Assembly (NCBI RefSeq): GCF_002776525.5
Contig: NC_045439.1
Span: forward strand, 157,410,887-157,474,886
DNA length: 64,000 bases
DNA from: Piliocolobus tephrosceles
Lineage: Eukaryota; Chordata; Mammalia; Primates; Cercopithecidae
Direction of reading: 5' to 3'
Part shown: one piece after another, positions 10,206 to 22,073 of the stretch
How the letters are laid out: each line of letters starts with the position of its first letter
Position numbering within the stretch: the stretch's first letter is position 1
Position numbers and translations under genes: made by a program
The notes under the pieces: generated by a model
Databases searched by the model: none
Told to the model about the DNA's origin: nothing
The model's input: only the letters and a program-made list of their open reading frames with translations

Positions 10206-13026
10206 AGCAGGCCTCTACTCCCTTAGCAGGTCCAGCCTCTCCAGTTGGGCTGCAGTGGCGTTTGACCCTTCCCATCAGTCTGGCTGCCTGGAGGAATGGT
10301 GCAGGTGGGTCTGAAGGAAGCACTGTCTTGTCAGACACCACCAGCTTGGGGCCACTGTGCAGTCTTCCAGCGGGCTGGGGGAAGGGACACTGTTGCCTAA
10401 GGGGAGTGGTCACTTCCATGTACATAGGAATCTGAAGCTCTAGGTCCTCACTTGTACCTCCCCAGACTCTCCATCCGAGGTCTCGGGATCCCTTCCCTAC
10501 TGAGGTCCTGACCTAGCTTGGGACACCCCTGGAGGCTGAGAGCTCCCCCACGCCTAGCAGTCACTTCTGAGCCTCGGCGTGATCCACCTCTAGCTTCCAT
10601 CCCCCCAGTCTCCCAAATGCCGGAGATCAGTTTCTCTGAATGCTCCAGGGAGGCCATCTGACTTTCCCATTTTGATTTCATTGGTTGTCATTCTCCGTCA
10701 TCTTCCGAGTGGTGCTCAGAGCAGCCCCGTCCTCCGGTTCCAGGTCCCTCGCCCACCAGGATGTTGCGTCAGCTGGTGGGACCCCTTCCCCTGGGTAAAG
10801 TCCCACTGGTTCACCGCCCATGCTCCATACAGTGAGGAGGGCGGGACGGGGGGCAGAGAGAGACAGGCTCGTGATGCCCTCACACCCTGAAGGGGCTGGG
10901 CCTCTGCACCAACAACATTGGTGGTCATTGTCCCACTGGTGGCAGCATTGTCTCAGGAGGGACTTTCCCTGAGGCAAAGGACAATTACTGGGGAGGGACA
11001 GGCTGTGAACCAGTCTCTGCCCAGTGGGTGGGGTGGGCACGAGGGCTCTGAGGAAGGCATGGGGTGGAGCGCCTGGTGTCCACTCCCACCCTCCATTCAG
11101 CAGCCCTGGCTGGCTGTCTCCCCTCTCCTCTGCACTGTGGCTGCCTCGGGCTGCCTGGGGCTGAGGCTTGTCCCAAACCTCCAGTCCCGCCATGGTGCCC
11201 CGTCCCTGGCATGGTCCCCACTCCACCCTGCCCCAGCAGGAGGCCGGTTTGCCCTGGATGGGAAGAAGGCTTCACAGGCCTCACGGGCAGGGAAGGCTCC
11301 CATGCGTGCCACCCCTTCGGCCATGCCCTGGGGTTCCGCTCTCGGGATTCTTAATGAGTTTATCCTTGAATGTGTGTTTGTAAGTGAAGTCAATGGGACA
11401 ATGGAGCGTCCCCCAAGACTCCTTTTCCTGCTTCCTTCCCACCCCGTTAGGCGTTCTGGGCTCCCCCTGCCCTGCCGCAGGCCCAGGGTGTCCACAACAG
11501 GCACTCCACGGATGAGACAGAGCCCTGGGCACCTGGGAGGTCTGCACAGGCCCCACAGGGATCCCTGAGCCCAGGGCTGATTTTAAATAGCAGAAAAAAA
11601 CACCCCTCCTGCTTTCTGAACAAGGACCCACACTTTCATTTGCTACCTGCCCTGCTCTCAGAGTGTCTTCTCAGTAGACAAACCAGGAGGGCCTGGAAGC
11701 TGCTGACTGTGGCCCACACAGCCCACACACTGGTCCCCAAATCTCACCACCTTCTCCTAGCTTCCCTTCATCAGGAAGAGGCTCAGCCCCTTTCTCCCTG
11801 CCCAAACCTAAAACCACACTCCAGGGCCCGGCCCTATTAACTTGGGGAGGGTGGGAGTGTTAAACTTGAGCTCACCAAAGATTTCGGTGATTTTCCAAGA
11901 TTGCATATATGACCGATTTAGGAAAACTTGCAGGGAACACAAGCCACATCCTGCCCGCAGGCCCGGTTTCCGTAGCGCCTATGGTGACCAGGTTGGCACC
12001 AACACCCCTGTGCCACTGCCCTGTCCTGGCCCAGACATGCTGTCATGGCCTTGAGTGCCAGGCTAAATGAGGTCTGTCACCTGTCCCCTGCTCATGGAGC
12101 TGAGTGTGTTTGAAGTTCATTTACTGTGTATTTTCCCCTGGGGTGTGACAAATGAGCCCTACCCCCAGACAACAGTGCCAGAAATCCAAACAGGGTTGGG
12201 CTCTATCCCATCTGCCTGGGGCTCAGGGAGTCCCTCTGCTGTCCCCAACACCCACTCCTCATGTCCCACCCCCTAGCACATGGAACCGGAGCTGGGAGCT
12301 CGCAGGCCCCTGGGGACCCATCTGCGCTGTTTGTTTGGGTGAGAGCTCTGTATTGACAGCAGCTCTGCCTGCAGCCCTTGGCAGAGAGAAGGCCGTGCCA
12401 AGTGGGTATCAAGCAACGGTTGGGCACACGCTCCAGATGACATGCGGGGGTGGGGGCACAGCCCTCCCCTACCCTGGGGGAGCCACCTCCCGATAATCCC
12501 TCCCATGGCTGCCCGGGGAGGGACGGGAGAACACAGGATGATTGTCACAGATCATGTGCTGGGAGGAGAGCCGAGCAGACCTGAGGCCGGGAACGGGGCA
12601 ATGAAAACAGCTCTTTGTCCAGGGCCTCCCCTGCCGCACACTGGGCTTGTGTTTCTTGCTTTATGACAATTGGGCGAAACATTAGACTGGGCATCAATTA
12701 TTCAGATTTCACTGTGAGGTCAGAACACAGCAGCTCCGTCCTGTCCCCACCCAGAGAGAATGAGAATGCCAGGGGAGTCAGTTCCAGGATGTGGGAATTT
12801 AGACAGACTCCTGGGCGGGGCGCCTGAGCCCCCTGCCCCCACACTTACGCCCTCAAGTTTCAGCCGCCCAACCCCCACCAGGTCTAACCCTCCTCCATCC
12901 GCACTGACCAAACTGCTTTCCAGGTATTTGGGTGGTGTTGAACACCAGAAGGCATTTCTCCATTTTCAGGCAGAAAGTGCAATTGAAGGAATCCTCTGGT
13001 ACTCAGCGACCTTCCACCCAAACCCG
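10206..13026. other. Mostly non-repetitive GC-rich DNA
   Basis: About 2.8 kb with no gene or clear transposon. Overlapping open frames up to 216 codons exist on both strands, but none has a recognisable domain. A locally AT-rich, non-repetitive patch near 12640-12720 is treated as a finding. Confidence 0.5.
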
Positions 13027-13060
13027 AAACACACACACACACACACACGTGTGTATGTGC
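13027..13060. repeat. Short (CA)n/(GT)n dinucleotide tract
   Basis: A (CA)n run followed by CGTGTGTATGTGCATGTGC; alternating purine-pyrimidine throughout most of its length. Confidence 0.9.
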
Positions 13061-13756
13061 ATGTGCAAAAGGCACTGACACTTCTCCGGCTCTGTTTGCT
13101 TAGGACCCTGAGCCTGATCCTTCGCCTGGCCAGCTGCCCCGCATGTGCTGTCCTGGAGCACCTCCCAAAACGTCATTCACACACTGCTGTGGTCCTGGCT
13201 GCCACCCACCTTTCTCCTTTCTAATGTAAGTGTTTCGAGCCACACGTTTCCCTCCAAGCACTGTTTAACTGTATCCAGAGATTTTGACAGGTTGTATTTT
13301 CACTACCATTCAATTCGAAAGACTTTGTAATTCTTCTTGTTATTTCTGCTTTGACCTGTGGAATTTTCAGAAGTATTCTGTTTGACTTCCAAATATTTGG
13401 GGGATATCCAGACATCTTTATGTGATTTATTTCTCCTTTGATTCCATGGCGGTCAGAGGATATTCTTGGTATAATTTCCAGCCATTTAAAATGTATTGAG
13501 ACTTGTTTTATGATCCAGCATGGAAATAATGTGTCATCTGCAGTGGGAGATGAAATATTGTGTAAATGTCAATTCGGTCAAGCTGGTTGATGGTGTTGTT
13601 CAATTCTTCTGGATCCTTGCTGATTTTCTGTCTGTTGGGTGTTGAAATCTCCCACTGTAATAGTGGAGTTGTCTGTTTCTCCTTTCAGTTCTATCTGGTT
13701 TTGCCTCATATATTTTGAAGCTCTCTTGTTATGTGCATGCACGTTTAACATGGTTA

Positions 13757-14440
13757 AATATAACCACCATAACAAAATCCCATAGGCTGCGTGGCTTAAA
13801 TAACAGAAAAGTATTCTCACAGTTCTGGAGGCTGGAAGTCCAAGATCAGGGTGGCAGCATGGTCAGGTCCTGGTGAGGGCTCTCTTCCTGGCTTGCAGAC
13901 AGCTGCCTTCTCACTGTGTGCTGAAGTGGCCTCTCCTCAGTGCATACATGCATGCACAGCCCAAGGAGACTCCCTCTCTCTTCTTTTTTTTTTGAGATGG
14001 TGTCTCACTTCATAACCCAGGCTGGAGTGCAATGGCATGATCTCGGCTCACTGCAACCTCCGTCTTCCAGGATCAAGCAATTCTCCTGCCTCAGTCTCCC
14101 AAGTAGTTGAGACAGCAGGTGTGCACCACCATGCCCAGCTAATTTTTTTATTTTTAGTAGAGATGGGGTTTCACCATGTTGGCCCGGCTGATTTTGAACT
14201 CCCCATCTCAGGTGATCCGCACCACTCAGCCTCCCAAAGTGCTGGGATTACAGGCGTGAGCCACCGCGCCCAGCCTCTCTCTTCCTCTTCTTACAAATAC
14301 ACTAATCCTTTCAGAGCAGGGCGCCATTTTTACAACCTCATTTAACTTTAATCAATTCCTAAAGGCCCTTCAAATACAGTCACCTTAGAGGTTAGGGCTT
14401 CAACATAGAAATTTGTTGGGGACACAGTTCAATCTACAGC
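13757..14440 (-). mobile_element. MLT1 (ERVL-MaLR) LTR, antisense, split by an Alu
   Basis: CACAGTTCTGGAGGCTGGAAG, CCAAGATCAGGGTGGCAGCA and GTGAGGGCTCTCTTCCTGGC, then after the Alu AATTCCTAAAGG and TTAGGGCTTCAACATA, are the antisense landmarks of MLT1 LTRs. A near-repeat ATGGTTA lies just outside both edges and may be the insertion duplication within the older L1M. Confidence 0.8.
13984..14275 (-). mobile_element. Alu SINE, antisense
   Basis: T-run, GAGATGGTGTCTCACTTC at the left, and CCACCGCGCCCAGCC at the right. CTCTCTCTTC occurs immediately before the T-run, and TCTCTCTTC immediately after the element, giving a target duplication. It sits inside the MLT1 LTR. Confidence 0.97.
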
Positions 14441-15249
14441 AGATGGTTATACCTTTGGGTGAATGGACACTTTTACTAATATGAATACTCCTCCTTATTT
14501 CTAGCAGTATTCCTTTTTCTGAAGTCTATTTTATTTGATATAAATGAAGCAATTTTTACTATCTATGATTAGCTTTTACATTATACATTTTTTTTTATCC
14601 TTTTACTGTTTATCTCCCTGGGATTTACATTGAAAGTGTATTTCCTATAAATAACATGCATTCGGGAGTTTTTTTTTTTTTTTTTTTTAATTCAATATGG
14701 CCGTTGCTGCTTTTAGTTTAGTTCTTCTTTTTCTAGATATTGAAATAGTTGGCTTTAAATTTGCCATCTTGCTACTTGTCTACTTTCTGTCTATCTGTTC
14801 CTTTTTCTCTTTTTGTTTTTTTGAATTGTGTATTTTTCAATATTCCATTTTTATTTCCTCCATTGGCTTATTAGCTATACGTATTATCTTTATTCTTTTA
14901 CTAGTTAATTTAGAGTTTACAAGATCTGTCATTAACTAATCGAATAACAGTATACTTGCTTACGTAAGGTGGAAAACCTTAAAGTGATATACTTTCATTT
15001 CTTTCATCCTTTGTTTTCCCATTGTTAGCCTTCCATCCCACTGTTATCGGATATATTATGTCCACACATGTAATAAATTCCACAGCATATTAATATTATT
15101 ATTGTTGTAAATAATTATATTTTTTTGAATGAGAAAAGTTAACAGGTTTTCTTCCACAGCACTTGAAAAATATCCACTTGACTGTCTCCTGCCCTGCATT
15201 GTTTCTGATGGTCGTTATTATTTTTGTTCTCTATACATAAGGTACCTTT

Positions 15250-16640
15250 TTTAAAAAGAAACTTTACTTTTTGGGGTCACAGCAAAATGGAGTGAAAGGC
15301 ACGGAGATTTCCCAAATGCTCCCTGCCTTTACATGTAACGCATCACCTCCTCAGCATACACATCCCCTGCCAGAGCGGTGCATATGTTACAACCGATCAG
15401 CCCACACTGACACATCACTATCGCCCAGAGTCCACAGTTTACATTAGTTTTTATTCTAGACATCGTTAATTTTCTGAGTTTAGACAAATGTATAATGATA
15501 GTATCATACAGAGTAGTTTCACTGCCCTACAAAAATTATCTATGCTCTGCCTATCTATCCTCCCTCCCTGAAACCCTTGACAACCACTGATCTTTTTACT
15601 GTTTCCATAGTTTTGCTTTTCCAGCGTATCATATAGTTGGAGTTACAGTTTGTAGCCTTTCACATCAGCTTCTTTCACTTGGTAATATGCATTTAAGTTT
15701 CTTCCATGTCTTTTCATGGCTTGGTATCTCATTTATTTTCATCACCAAATAATGTTTCATTGTTGGGATGTACCACATTTTATTAATTCACCTACTGAAG
15801 AGCATCATGATTGCTGCTAAGAATAAAGCTGTTATAAACATCCACATGCAGGTATTTCACACACTAATGAACATCCATGTGAACTAAAGTTTTCGATTCC
15901 TTTGGGTAAATACCAAGAAGCACAGTGCTGTATTGTATGGTAAGAGTATGTTTAGCTTTGTGAGAAACCACAAACTGTCTTCCAAAACGGCCGTAGCATT
16001 TAGCGTTCCCACCAACAATAAATGAGGGTTCCTGTTGCTCCCCCTCTTCATCAGCATTTGGTGGTGTCAGTTCCTGGGTTTTGGCCATTCTGATAGGCGT
16101 GCAGTGGTGGTAGCTCCCTGTTGTTGTAATTTGCATTTCCCTGACGACATGTGATGTGGAGCATCTTTTCGTATGCCTATTTGCCACCTGTACCTCTTCC
16201 TTGGTGAGGGACGTAATGTGTCTCTTATTGCTGGCTGATTTTGAGATCTTCTCTTTAGCACAGGTTTTTAGCAATTTGAATATAATGATCTTGGCCATGA
16301 TGCTTTTTGCATTAATTCTTCTTACGTTTCAATGCGTTCTTTAGAATAGTGTGTTTATATTTTTCATTAAATGTTAGAACATTTTCAGTTATCGTTTCTT
16401 CATCCATTTTCTCTGCCCTTGACCACTTCCAGTACTGCAATTACAGATAAGTTACACCCCTCGACATTGTTCATCTTTAGAGGTAGTACGCTCCTTAACA
16501 AGTTCATTTTTTTTTTCCAGCCATTTTTCTCTCTGTGCTTTAGTTTGGATAGTTCGAGTACCTTGTCTTCCATTTTACTGCCTTTTCTTTTGTCATATCA
16601 CATCTTCTGTTAAGCCTATCTGGTGTTTTTTCAGACTTAC
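15250..16640 (-). mobile_element. L1M LINE 3' half, antisense
   Basis: Shows the antisense 3' UTR and ORF2 C-terminal landmarks of old L1s: ACAACCACTGATCTTTTTAC, TCTTTCACTTGGTAATATGC, GGGTAAATACCAAGAAGCAC and TAATTTGCATTTCCCTGACG. A 144-codon minus-strand frame (15864-16298) is a remnant of the ORF2 C-terminus, with TKRCSTSHVVREMQI echoing the L1 pattern. The last 350 bases may belong to another L1M piece. Confidence 0.75.
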
Positions 16641-18544
16641 ATTATTTTTTTAAATTAATGTACAGTACAATAAACTTTTATTTTTTTGATGTAGCATCAA
16701 AATTGACAAGCTGATCCTAAAATTCATAGGAAAACGTAAGAAACCCAAAATAGCCAACGCATTATTGATAAATAACAAATTTGGGGATTCACAATTTCCA
16801 GTTTCAAAACTTACTTACTATAAAGTCACGGTGATCAACACTATGTGGGGGTAAAATAGTGATAGACATATAGATCAATATAACAGAAGTGAGAGTCCAC
16901 AAATAAATCCACATATTTATGGGCAATTGGTCTTCAACAAGCATGCCAAGACAATTCAACGGAGGAAGTAATAGTTTCTTTAGTAAGTGGTACTGGGACA
17001 ACTGGCTACCCACATGGCATAAGAATGAAGATGGATCCTTAGCTCATACTATTTACAAAAATTAACTAAAAATGTTTCAAAAACCTAAATATAAGAGCTA
17101 AAACTATGATATTTTAGAAAAAAGCATAGGCATAAATCTCCATCATTTTAGATTAGACAGTGGTTTCTTAGATATTATACCTAAGGCTTAAAAGAAAAAT
17201 AGATAAATTGGCATCAAAATTTAAAACTTATGTGTTTTATTTTTTATTTTTATTTTATTTTATTTTATTTATTTAGTTTTTTGAGACAGAGTTTCATTCT
17301 GTTGCCCAGGCTGGAGTTCAATGGCGCAATCTCGGCTCACCACAACCTCTGCTTCCCGGGTTCAAGAGATTCTCCGGCCTCAGCCTCCCGAGTAGCTGGG
17401 ACTGCAGGCCTGCGCCATTATGCCTGGCTAATTTTGTAATTTTAGTAGAGATAGGGTTTCTCCATATTGGTCAGGCTGGTCTCGAACTCCCAATCTCAGG
17501 TGATCTGCCCACTTCAGCCTCCCAAAGTGCTGGAATTACAGGCATGAGCCACTGCGCCTGGCCCTAAAACCTATGTGTTTTAAATGACACTATCGCAAAG
17601 AAAAAACAGCCCAATGGAATGGGAGAAAATACTTGTAAACAATATATTTGACAAGTGTCAAATATCCAGGAAAATAATATACATATACAACTCTTACAGC
17701 ACAATAATTTAAAAAACTAAATTATGAGCAAAGGTTTCGAATAAACATCTCTCCAGAGAAAATATACAAATGATCAATAAGAACATGAAAAGATTCTCAA
17801 TGTCATTACCCATCAGGAGAAATGCAAATCAAAATGATGAGATAACAGTTCACACCCACCAGGGTGGCTATAATCAAATATCTCAGACAGATAAGAGCAA
17901 GTGGTGGCAAGGATGCAGAGGTATTAGCACCTTCATACACTGCTAGTGGGGCTGTAAAATGGTACAGCTGCTTTAGAAAACAGGCTAGCAGTTCCTTAAA
18001 CAGTTAAATATAGAGTTACCACATGACCCAGTAATTCCACTCCTAGGTATAGTCCCAAGAGAAATAAAAACATATGGCCACACAAAAACTTGTACACAAA
18101 TGTTCCTAGTAGCATTACTCAAATAGCCAAAAGTGGAAACAACTCATGAATGGATAAACACAATGTGGTATACCCATATAACAAAACATTCTGCAGCCAT
18201 GAAAGGAAGTACTGAAATGTGACAACATAGCTGAACCTTGAAAATATTTAGCTAAGTGAAAGAAACCACACACAGAAAGTCACATATTATATGATTCCAC
18301 TTATACAAAATGTTCAGAAGAGGTGAATCCCCACAGACAGAAAGCAAATTGGTGGTTTCCAAGGGCTAGAGGAAGGGACAATGAGAGTCACTGGTAATAA
18401 ATACAGGTTGTTTTTTTTTTTTAATCTTAGGAATGACGGAAATGATCTGGAACTAGGCAGTGGGTATGTTTGCATGTCTTCTGAACATACTAAAAACAAC
18501 TGAACTGTGCACTTTGGAATAGTTTTATGGTGTCAAATTGATGT
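16641..18544 (+). mobile_element. L1M LINE 3' half, sense, interrupted by an Alu
   Basis: Sense ORF2 and 3' UTR text, including AAGCTGATCCTAAAATTCAT, ATGCAAATCAAAATGATGAG, TGGTACAGCTGCTTTAGAAA, CAGTAATTCCACTCCTAGG and CATATTATATGATTCCACTT. An antisense Alu splits it at 17238-17564. Orientation is opposite to the L1M pieces on both sides. No intact frame. Confidence 0.8.
17238..17564 (-). mobile_element. Alu SINE, antisense, with (TTTTA)n tail
   Basis: The A-tail has become a (TTTTA)-type microsatellite (about 17238-17275). The body runs from GAGACAGAGTTTCATTCTG to CACTGCGCCTGGCC. Target duplication TAAAACYTATGTGTTT is at 17222-17237 and 17565-17580, with one mismatch. Confidence 0.97.
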
Positions 18545-18712
18545 TATTTATTCTGTAAGTGTTTGGTGGAATTCACCAATGAGCCTAGAAATTTCTGTTC
18601 CAGAACAATTTCAACTGCAAATTTAATTTCTTCAAATGACATAGGACCATTCAGGTTGTCTGTTTCTTCCTGGGAGGGTTTTGGTAGTTTGTAGCTTTTA
18701 AAGAGTTGGTTT

Positions 18713-19007
18713 GGCCAGGTGCGGTGGCTCACACCTGTAATTCCAGCACTTTGGGAGGCCGAGGAGAGCAGATTATGAGGTCAGGAGTTCGAGACCAGCC
18801 TCACCAATATAGTGAAACCTGTCTCTACTAAACATACAAAAATTAGCCAGGTGTGGTGGCATGAGCCTGTAGTCTCAGCTACTCAGGAGGCTGAGGCAGG
18901 AGAATCACTTGAACCCAGGAGGCAGAGGTTGCAGTGAACTGAGAGCATGCCACTGCACTCCAGCCTGGGTGACAGAGTGAGACTCCATATCAAAGAAAAA
19001 AAAAAAA
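18713..19007 (+). mobile_element. Alu SINE, sense
   Basis: Starts GGCCAGGTGCGGTGGCTCAC and ends in an A-tail. AGTTGGTT flanks both ends as a target duplication, inside L1M. Confidence 0.97.
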
Positions 19008-20494
19008 GTTGGTTCGTCTAAAATTTAAAATATAGGTATATAAAGTTGTACATGGAACTCCCTTATTATCTGTTTAATGTTTATGGTGTGTAGTGATATC
19101 CCCTCTTTGCTGATATAGGTAATTTGTATCTTTTCTATTTTTTCTTCATCAGTCTGACTAGAAGTTAGTTAATTGTACTAATCTTTTCAAAGAACAATTA
19201 TTCTGTTTCATTTATTTTCTCTATTATTTTTCTGGTTCCACTGATTTCTTCTCTCATTTTTATCATTTACTTCCTTCTCCTTGCTTTGGGTATATTATGC
19301 TTTCCTTTGTTTACTTTATTAAGGTAGAAGTTTAGATTTAATAATTTGGAATTTTTTTCTAATAAAAACATTAAGTGATAAAAAAATTTTCTAATCAATG
19401 CTTTAGCTATACCCTCAAACTTGGATATATTTTCAATTATATTTAGTTAAAAATATTTTCTAATTCCCCTTGAGACTTCTTGTCCAATGAGTTGTTTAGA
19501 TGTGTTAATTTATAAGTGTTTGCTGATTTCCCACTTATCTTTCTGTTACTGATTTCTAATTTAACTTCATTATTGTCAGAGAACATACTTTGAATTATTT
19601 AAATTTTTAAAAATTAGTTAAGGTTGTTTTATGACACAAGATATAATCCATCTTGTTGAATATTCCACATGTACTTGAAAAGAAAAAATCTGTGCTCTGC
19701 TATTGTCAGATCGAGTATTCTAAAAGTGTCATTTGGATTCTTTCGGTAGATGGTGTTTTGTTCAGGTCTTCTAAATCCTTACTGATTTTCAGTCTACTTG
19801 TTCTATTGGTAATTGAGAGAAAAGTATTAAAGTTTCAAACTAAAATTGTAAGTTTTTCCATTTTTTCTTACAGTTTTATGAGCTTTTGCTTCATTTATTT
19901 TGAAGCTCTGTTGTTAGTTGTGTAAATATTTAGGACTTTTATGTGTTCTTAGTGAATTGACCTTTATATCGTTGCTCTGATGTCTACTTTTTCTAATATT
20001 TACGTACCCACTCCAACCTATTTATATGGTATATCATTTTGCATCCTTTTACTTTTATCTTATCCATATAATAATATTCTAAATGGGTTTCTTATAGACA
20101 GCATATAATTGGTTCTTGTTTTCTAACTCCATTCTTATAATCTCTCTCCTTTAATTTGTATGTTTAAACCACTTACATTTAATGTAATTTTTGAAGTTTG
20201 GTTTAGATTTACAATTTCTTTGTTGGTTTCCCATTTGTTCCTTGATTTTTTATTCTGGTATTTTCCCCTCCCTTCTTTATTTGGATTACTTAAATACATT
20301 TAGTATTTCATTTGTATTTAATTCTTGAGTTTTTTTTTGTTTTTTTTTTTTGTTTGTTTTTTTTTTTTTTTTTACAATATCTCTGTACTTTTTTAAGTGG
20401 TTACACTGTAGATTACAATATTCATTGTTAGATATATTTTCTTGTAATCTACATAGAATTAGTATTTTACCACTTCAGGTGGAATTTTAAAATC

Positions 20495-20795
20495 TTTTTT
20501 TTTTTTTTTTTTTGAGACAGAGTCTTACCCTATGGCCCAGGCTGGAGTGCAGTGGCACAATCTCAGCTCTCTGCAACCTCCACCTCCTGGGTTCAAGTGA
20601 TTCTGCTGCCTTTGCATCCCAAGTAGCTGGGACTACGGGCACACGCCACCATGCCCAGCTAATTTTTGTATTTTTAATAGAGACAGGGTTTCACCATGTT
20701 GGCCAGATAGGTCTTGAACTCCTGACCTCAAGTGATCTGCCCGCCTCAGCCTCCCAAAGTGCTGGGATTACAGGCATGAGCCACCACACCTGGCT
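20495..20795 (-). mobile_element. Alu SINE, antisense
   Basis: T19 run, GAGACAGAGTCTTACCC, ending CACCACACCTGGCT. Flanks GGAATTTTAAAATC and GAAATTTTAATATC form a diverged target duplication. Confidence 0.97.
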
Positions 20796-21474
20796 GAAAT
20801 TTTAATATCTTACTGTCATGCTTTACCCTTTTCCCTTTATCATATAGTTGCCGTATATATTACATCTACCCACAGTGAAAACCACATCAGTGTTATACTT
20901 TGTACATTAATGGTCATACATATTTTAATGAATTTAAGAGTATAAAGGTAGTGTGTTGTATTTACCCATATATTTGCCATTTCTGTTTTTCTTCTTTAAT
21001 TCCCAATGTTTCAAGTTTGCCTCTGGCATCATTTTCTTCCTATCTAAAAAAACTTCCTTCAGATTTTTTTTCTTAAAGGAGGTCTACTGGCAATGAATTG
21101 TCTTAATTTTCCTTCATCTTACAATGTATTTATACCATTTTCATTTCTGAAGAATATTTTCACTGGACAGAAAACTCTGGGCAGACAGTTTTGGGGGTTT
21201 TTTCAGTATTTTTTAAATGCTGTGCCACTTTCTTCTATCCTCTATAATTTCTGATGAGAAATCCATCATCATACAAATCCTTGATCCTCTATTTAATGTT
21301 TCATTTCTCTTTGGCTGCTTTCAAGATTCTTTTCTTTGTCGTTGTATTTAACAATTTGATTATCCTGTGTCTAGTCATTAATTTGTTTAAGTTTATCTTG
21401 TTTGGGATGCACTGAGCTTCTTGAATGTGTAAGTTTATGTCTTTCACCAAATTGGGAAATTCTCAGCCAGCAGA

Positions 21475-21790
21475 CTCTTTCCTTCCTTCCTTCCTTCCTT
21501 CCTTCCTTCCTTCCTTCCTTCCTTCCTTCCTTCCTTCCTTCCTACATACATATCTTTCTTTTCTTCCTACCCTCCCCTCCCCTTTCTTCCTTCCTTTCCT
21601 TTCCTTCCTTCCTTCTTTCCTTCCTTCCTTTCTTTCCTTCTTTTCTTTTCATTCTTTTTCTTTGTTTCTTTGTTTCTTTCTTTCGTCTCTTTTCTTTTTT
21701 CTTTCCCTTCCTTCCTTCCTTCCTTCTCCTTCCTTCCTTTCTTTCTCTTTCTCTCTTTTTTCTTTTTCTTTCCTTTTCTTTTTTCTTTCT
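21475..21790. repeat. (CCTT)n/(CTTT)n pyrimidine microsatellite
   Basis: About 315 bp of nearly pure pyrimidine, perfect (CCTT)n at the left and degenerate CTTT/CCTT to the right, abutting the T-tail side of an antisense Alu. TCAGCCAG flanks the compound block (about 21463-21470 and 22074-22081), so the microsatellite is an expanded Alu A-tail. Its Phe-Leu-Pro-Ser frames are artefacts. Confidence 0.95.
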
Positions 21791-22073
21791 TGAGACAGGG
21801 TCTTTATCTGTTGCCCAGGCTGGAGTGCAGTGGTGTGATCTCAGCTCACTGCAACCTCTGCCTCCCTGGTTCAAGCAATTCTCATGCCTCAGTCTCCTGA
21901 GTAGCTGGGATGACAGGCATGAGCCACCATACTCGGCTAATTTTTGTATTTTTAGTAGAGACAGGGTTTCACCATGTTGTCTAGGCTGCTTTTGAACTCC
22001 TGACCTCATGTGATCCGCCTGCACTGGTTTCCTAAAGTACTGGGATTACAGGTGTGAGACACCACACCCAGCC
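21791..22073 (-). mobile_element. Alu SINE, antisense, with expanded tail
   Basis: Body from TGAGACAGGGTCTTTATC to CACCACACCCAGCC. Its tail is the adjacent CCTT microsatellite; both lie between copies of TCAGCCAG. Confidence 0.96.

Larger units (their letters stand above)
13215..15245 (-). mobile_element. Old L1M LINE fragment, antisense, interrupted
   Basis: Sequence such as TTGAAATCTCCCACTGTAAT and GTTGTCTGTTTCTCCTTTC corresponds to the reverse complement of the ORF2 5' (endonuclease) region. The same stretch can be recognised in the younger L1 near 44205. The element is split by an MLT1 LTR (13757-14440) that itself contains an Alu, and it resumes at about 14441. It includes an 18-19 base T run near 14671-14688. 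No intact frame. Confidence 0.75.

Noticed and set aside
21402..21995. 197-codon Phe-Leu-Pro-Ser repeat protein
   Set aside because: Encoded by the CCTT microsatellite and an antisense Alu.
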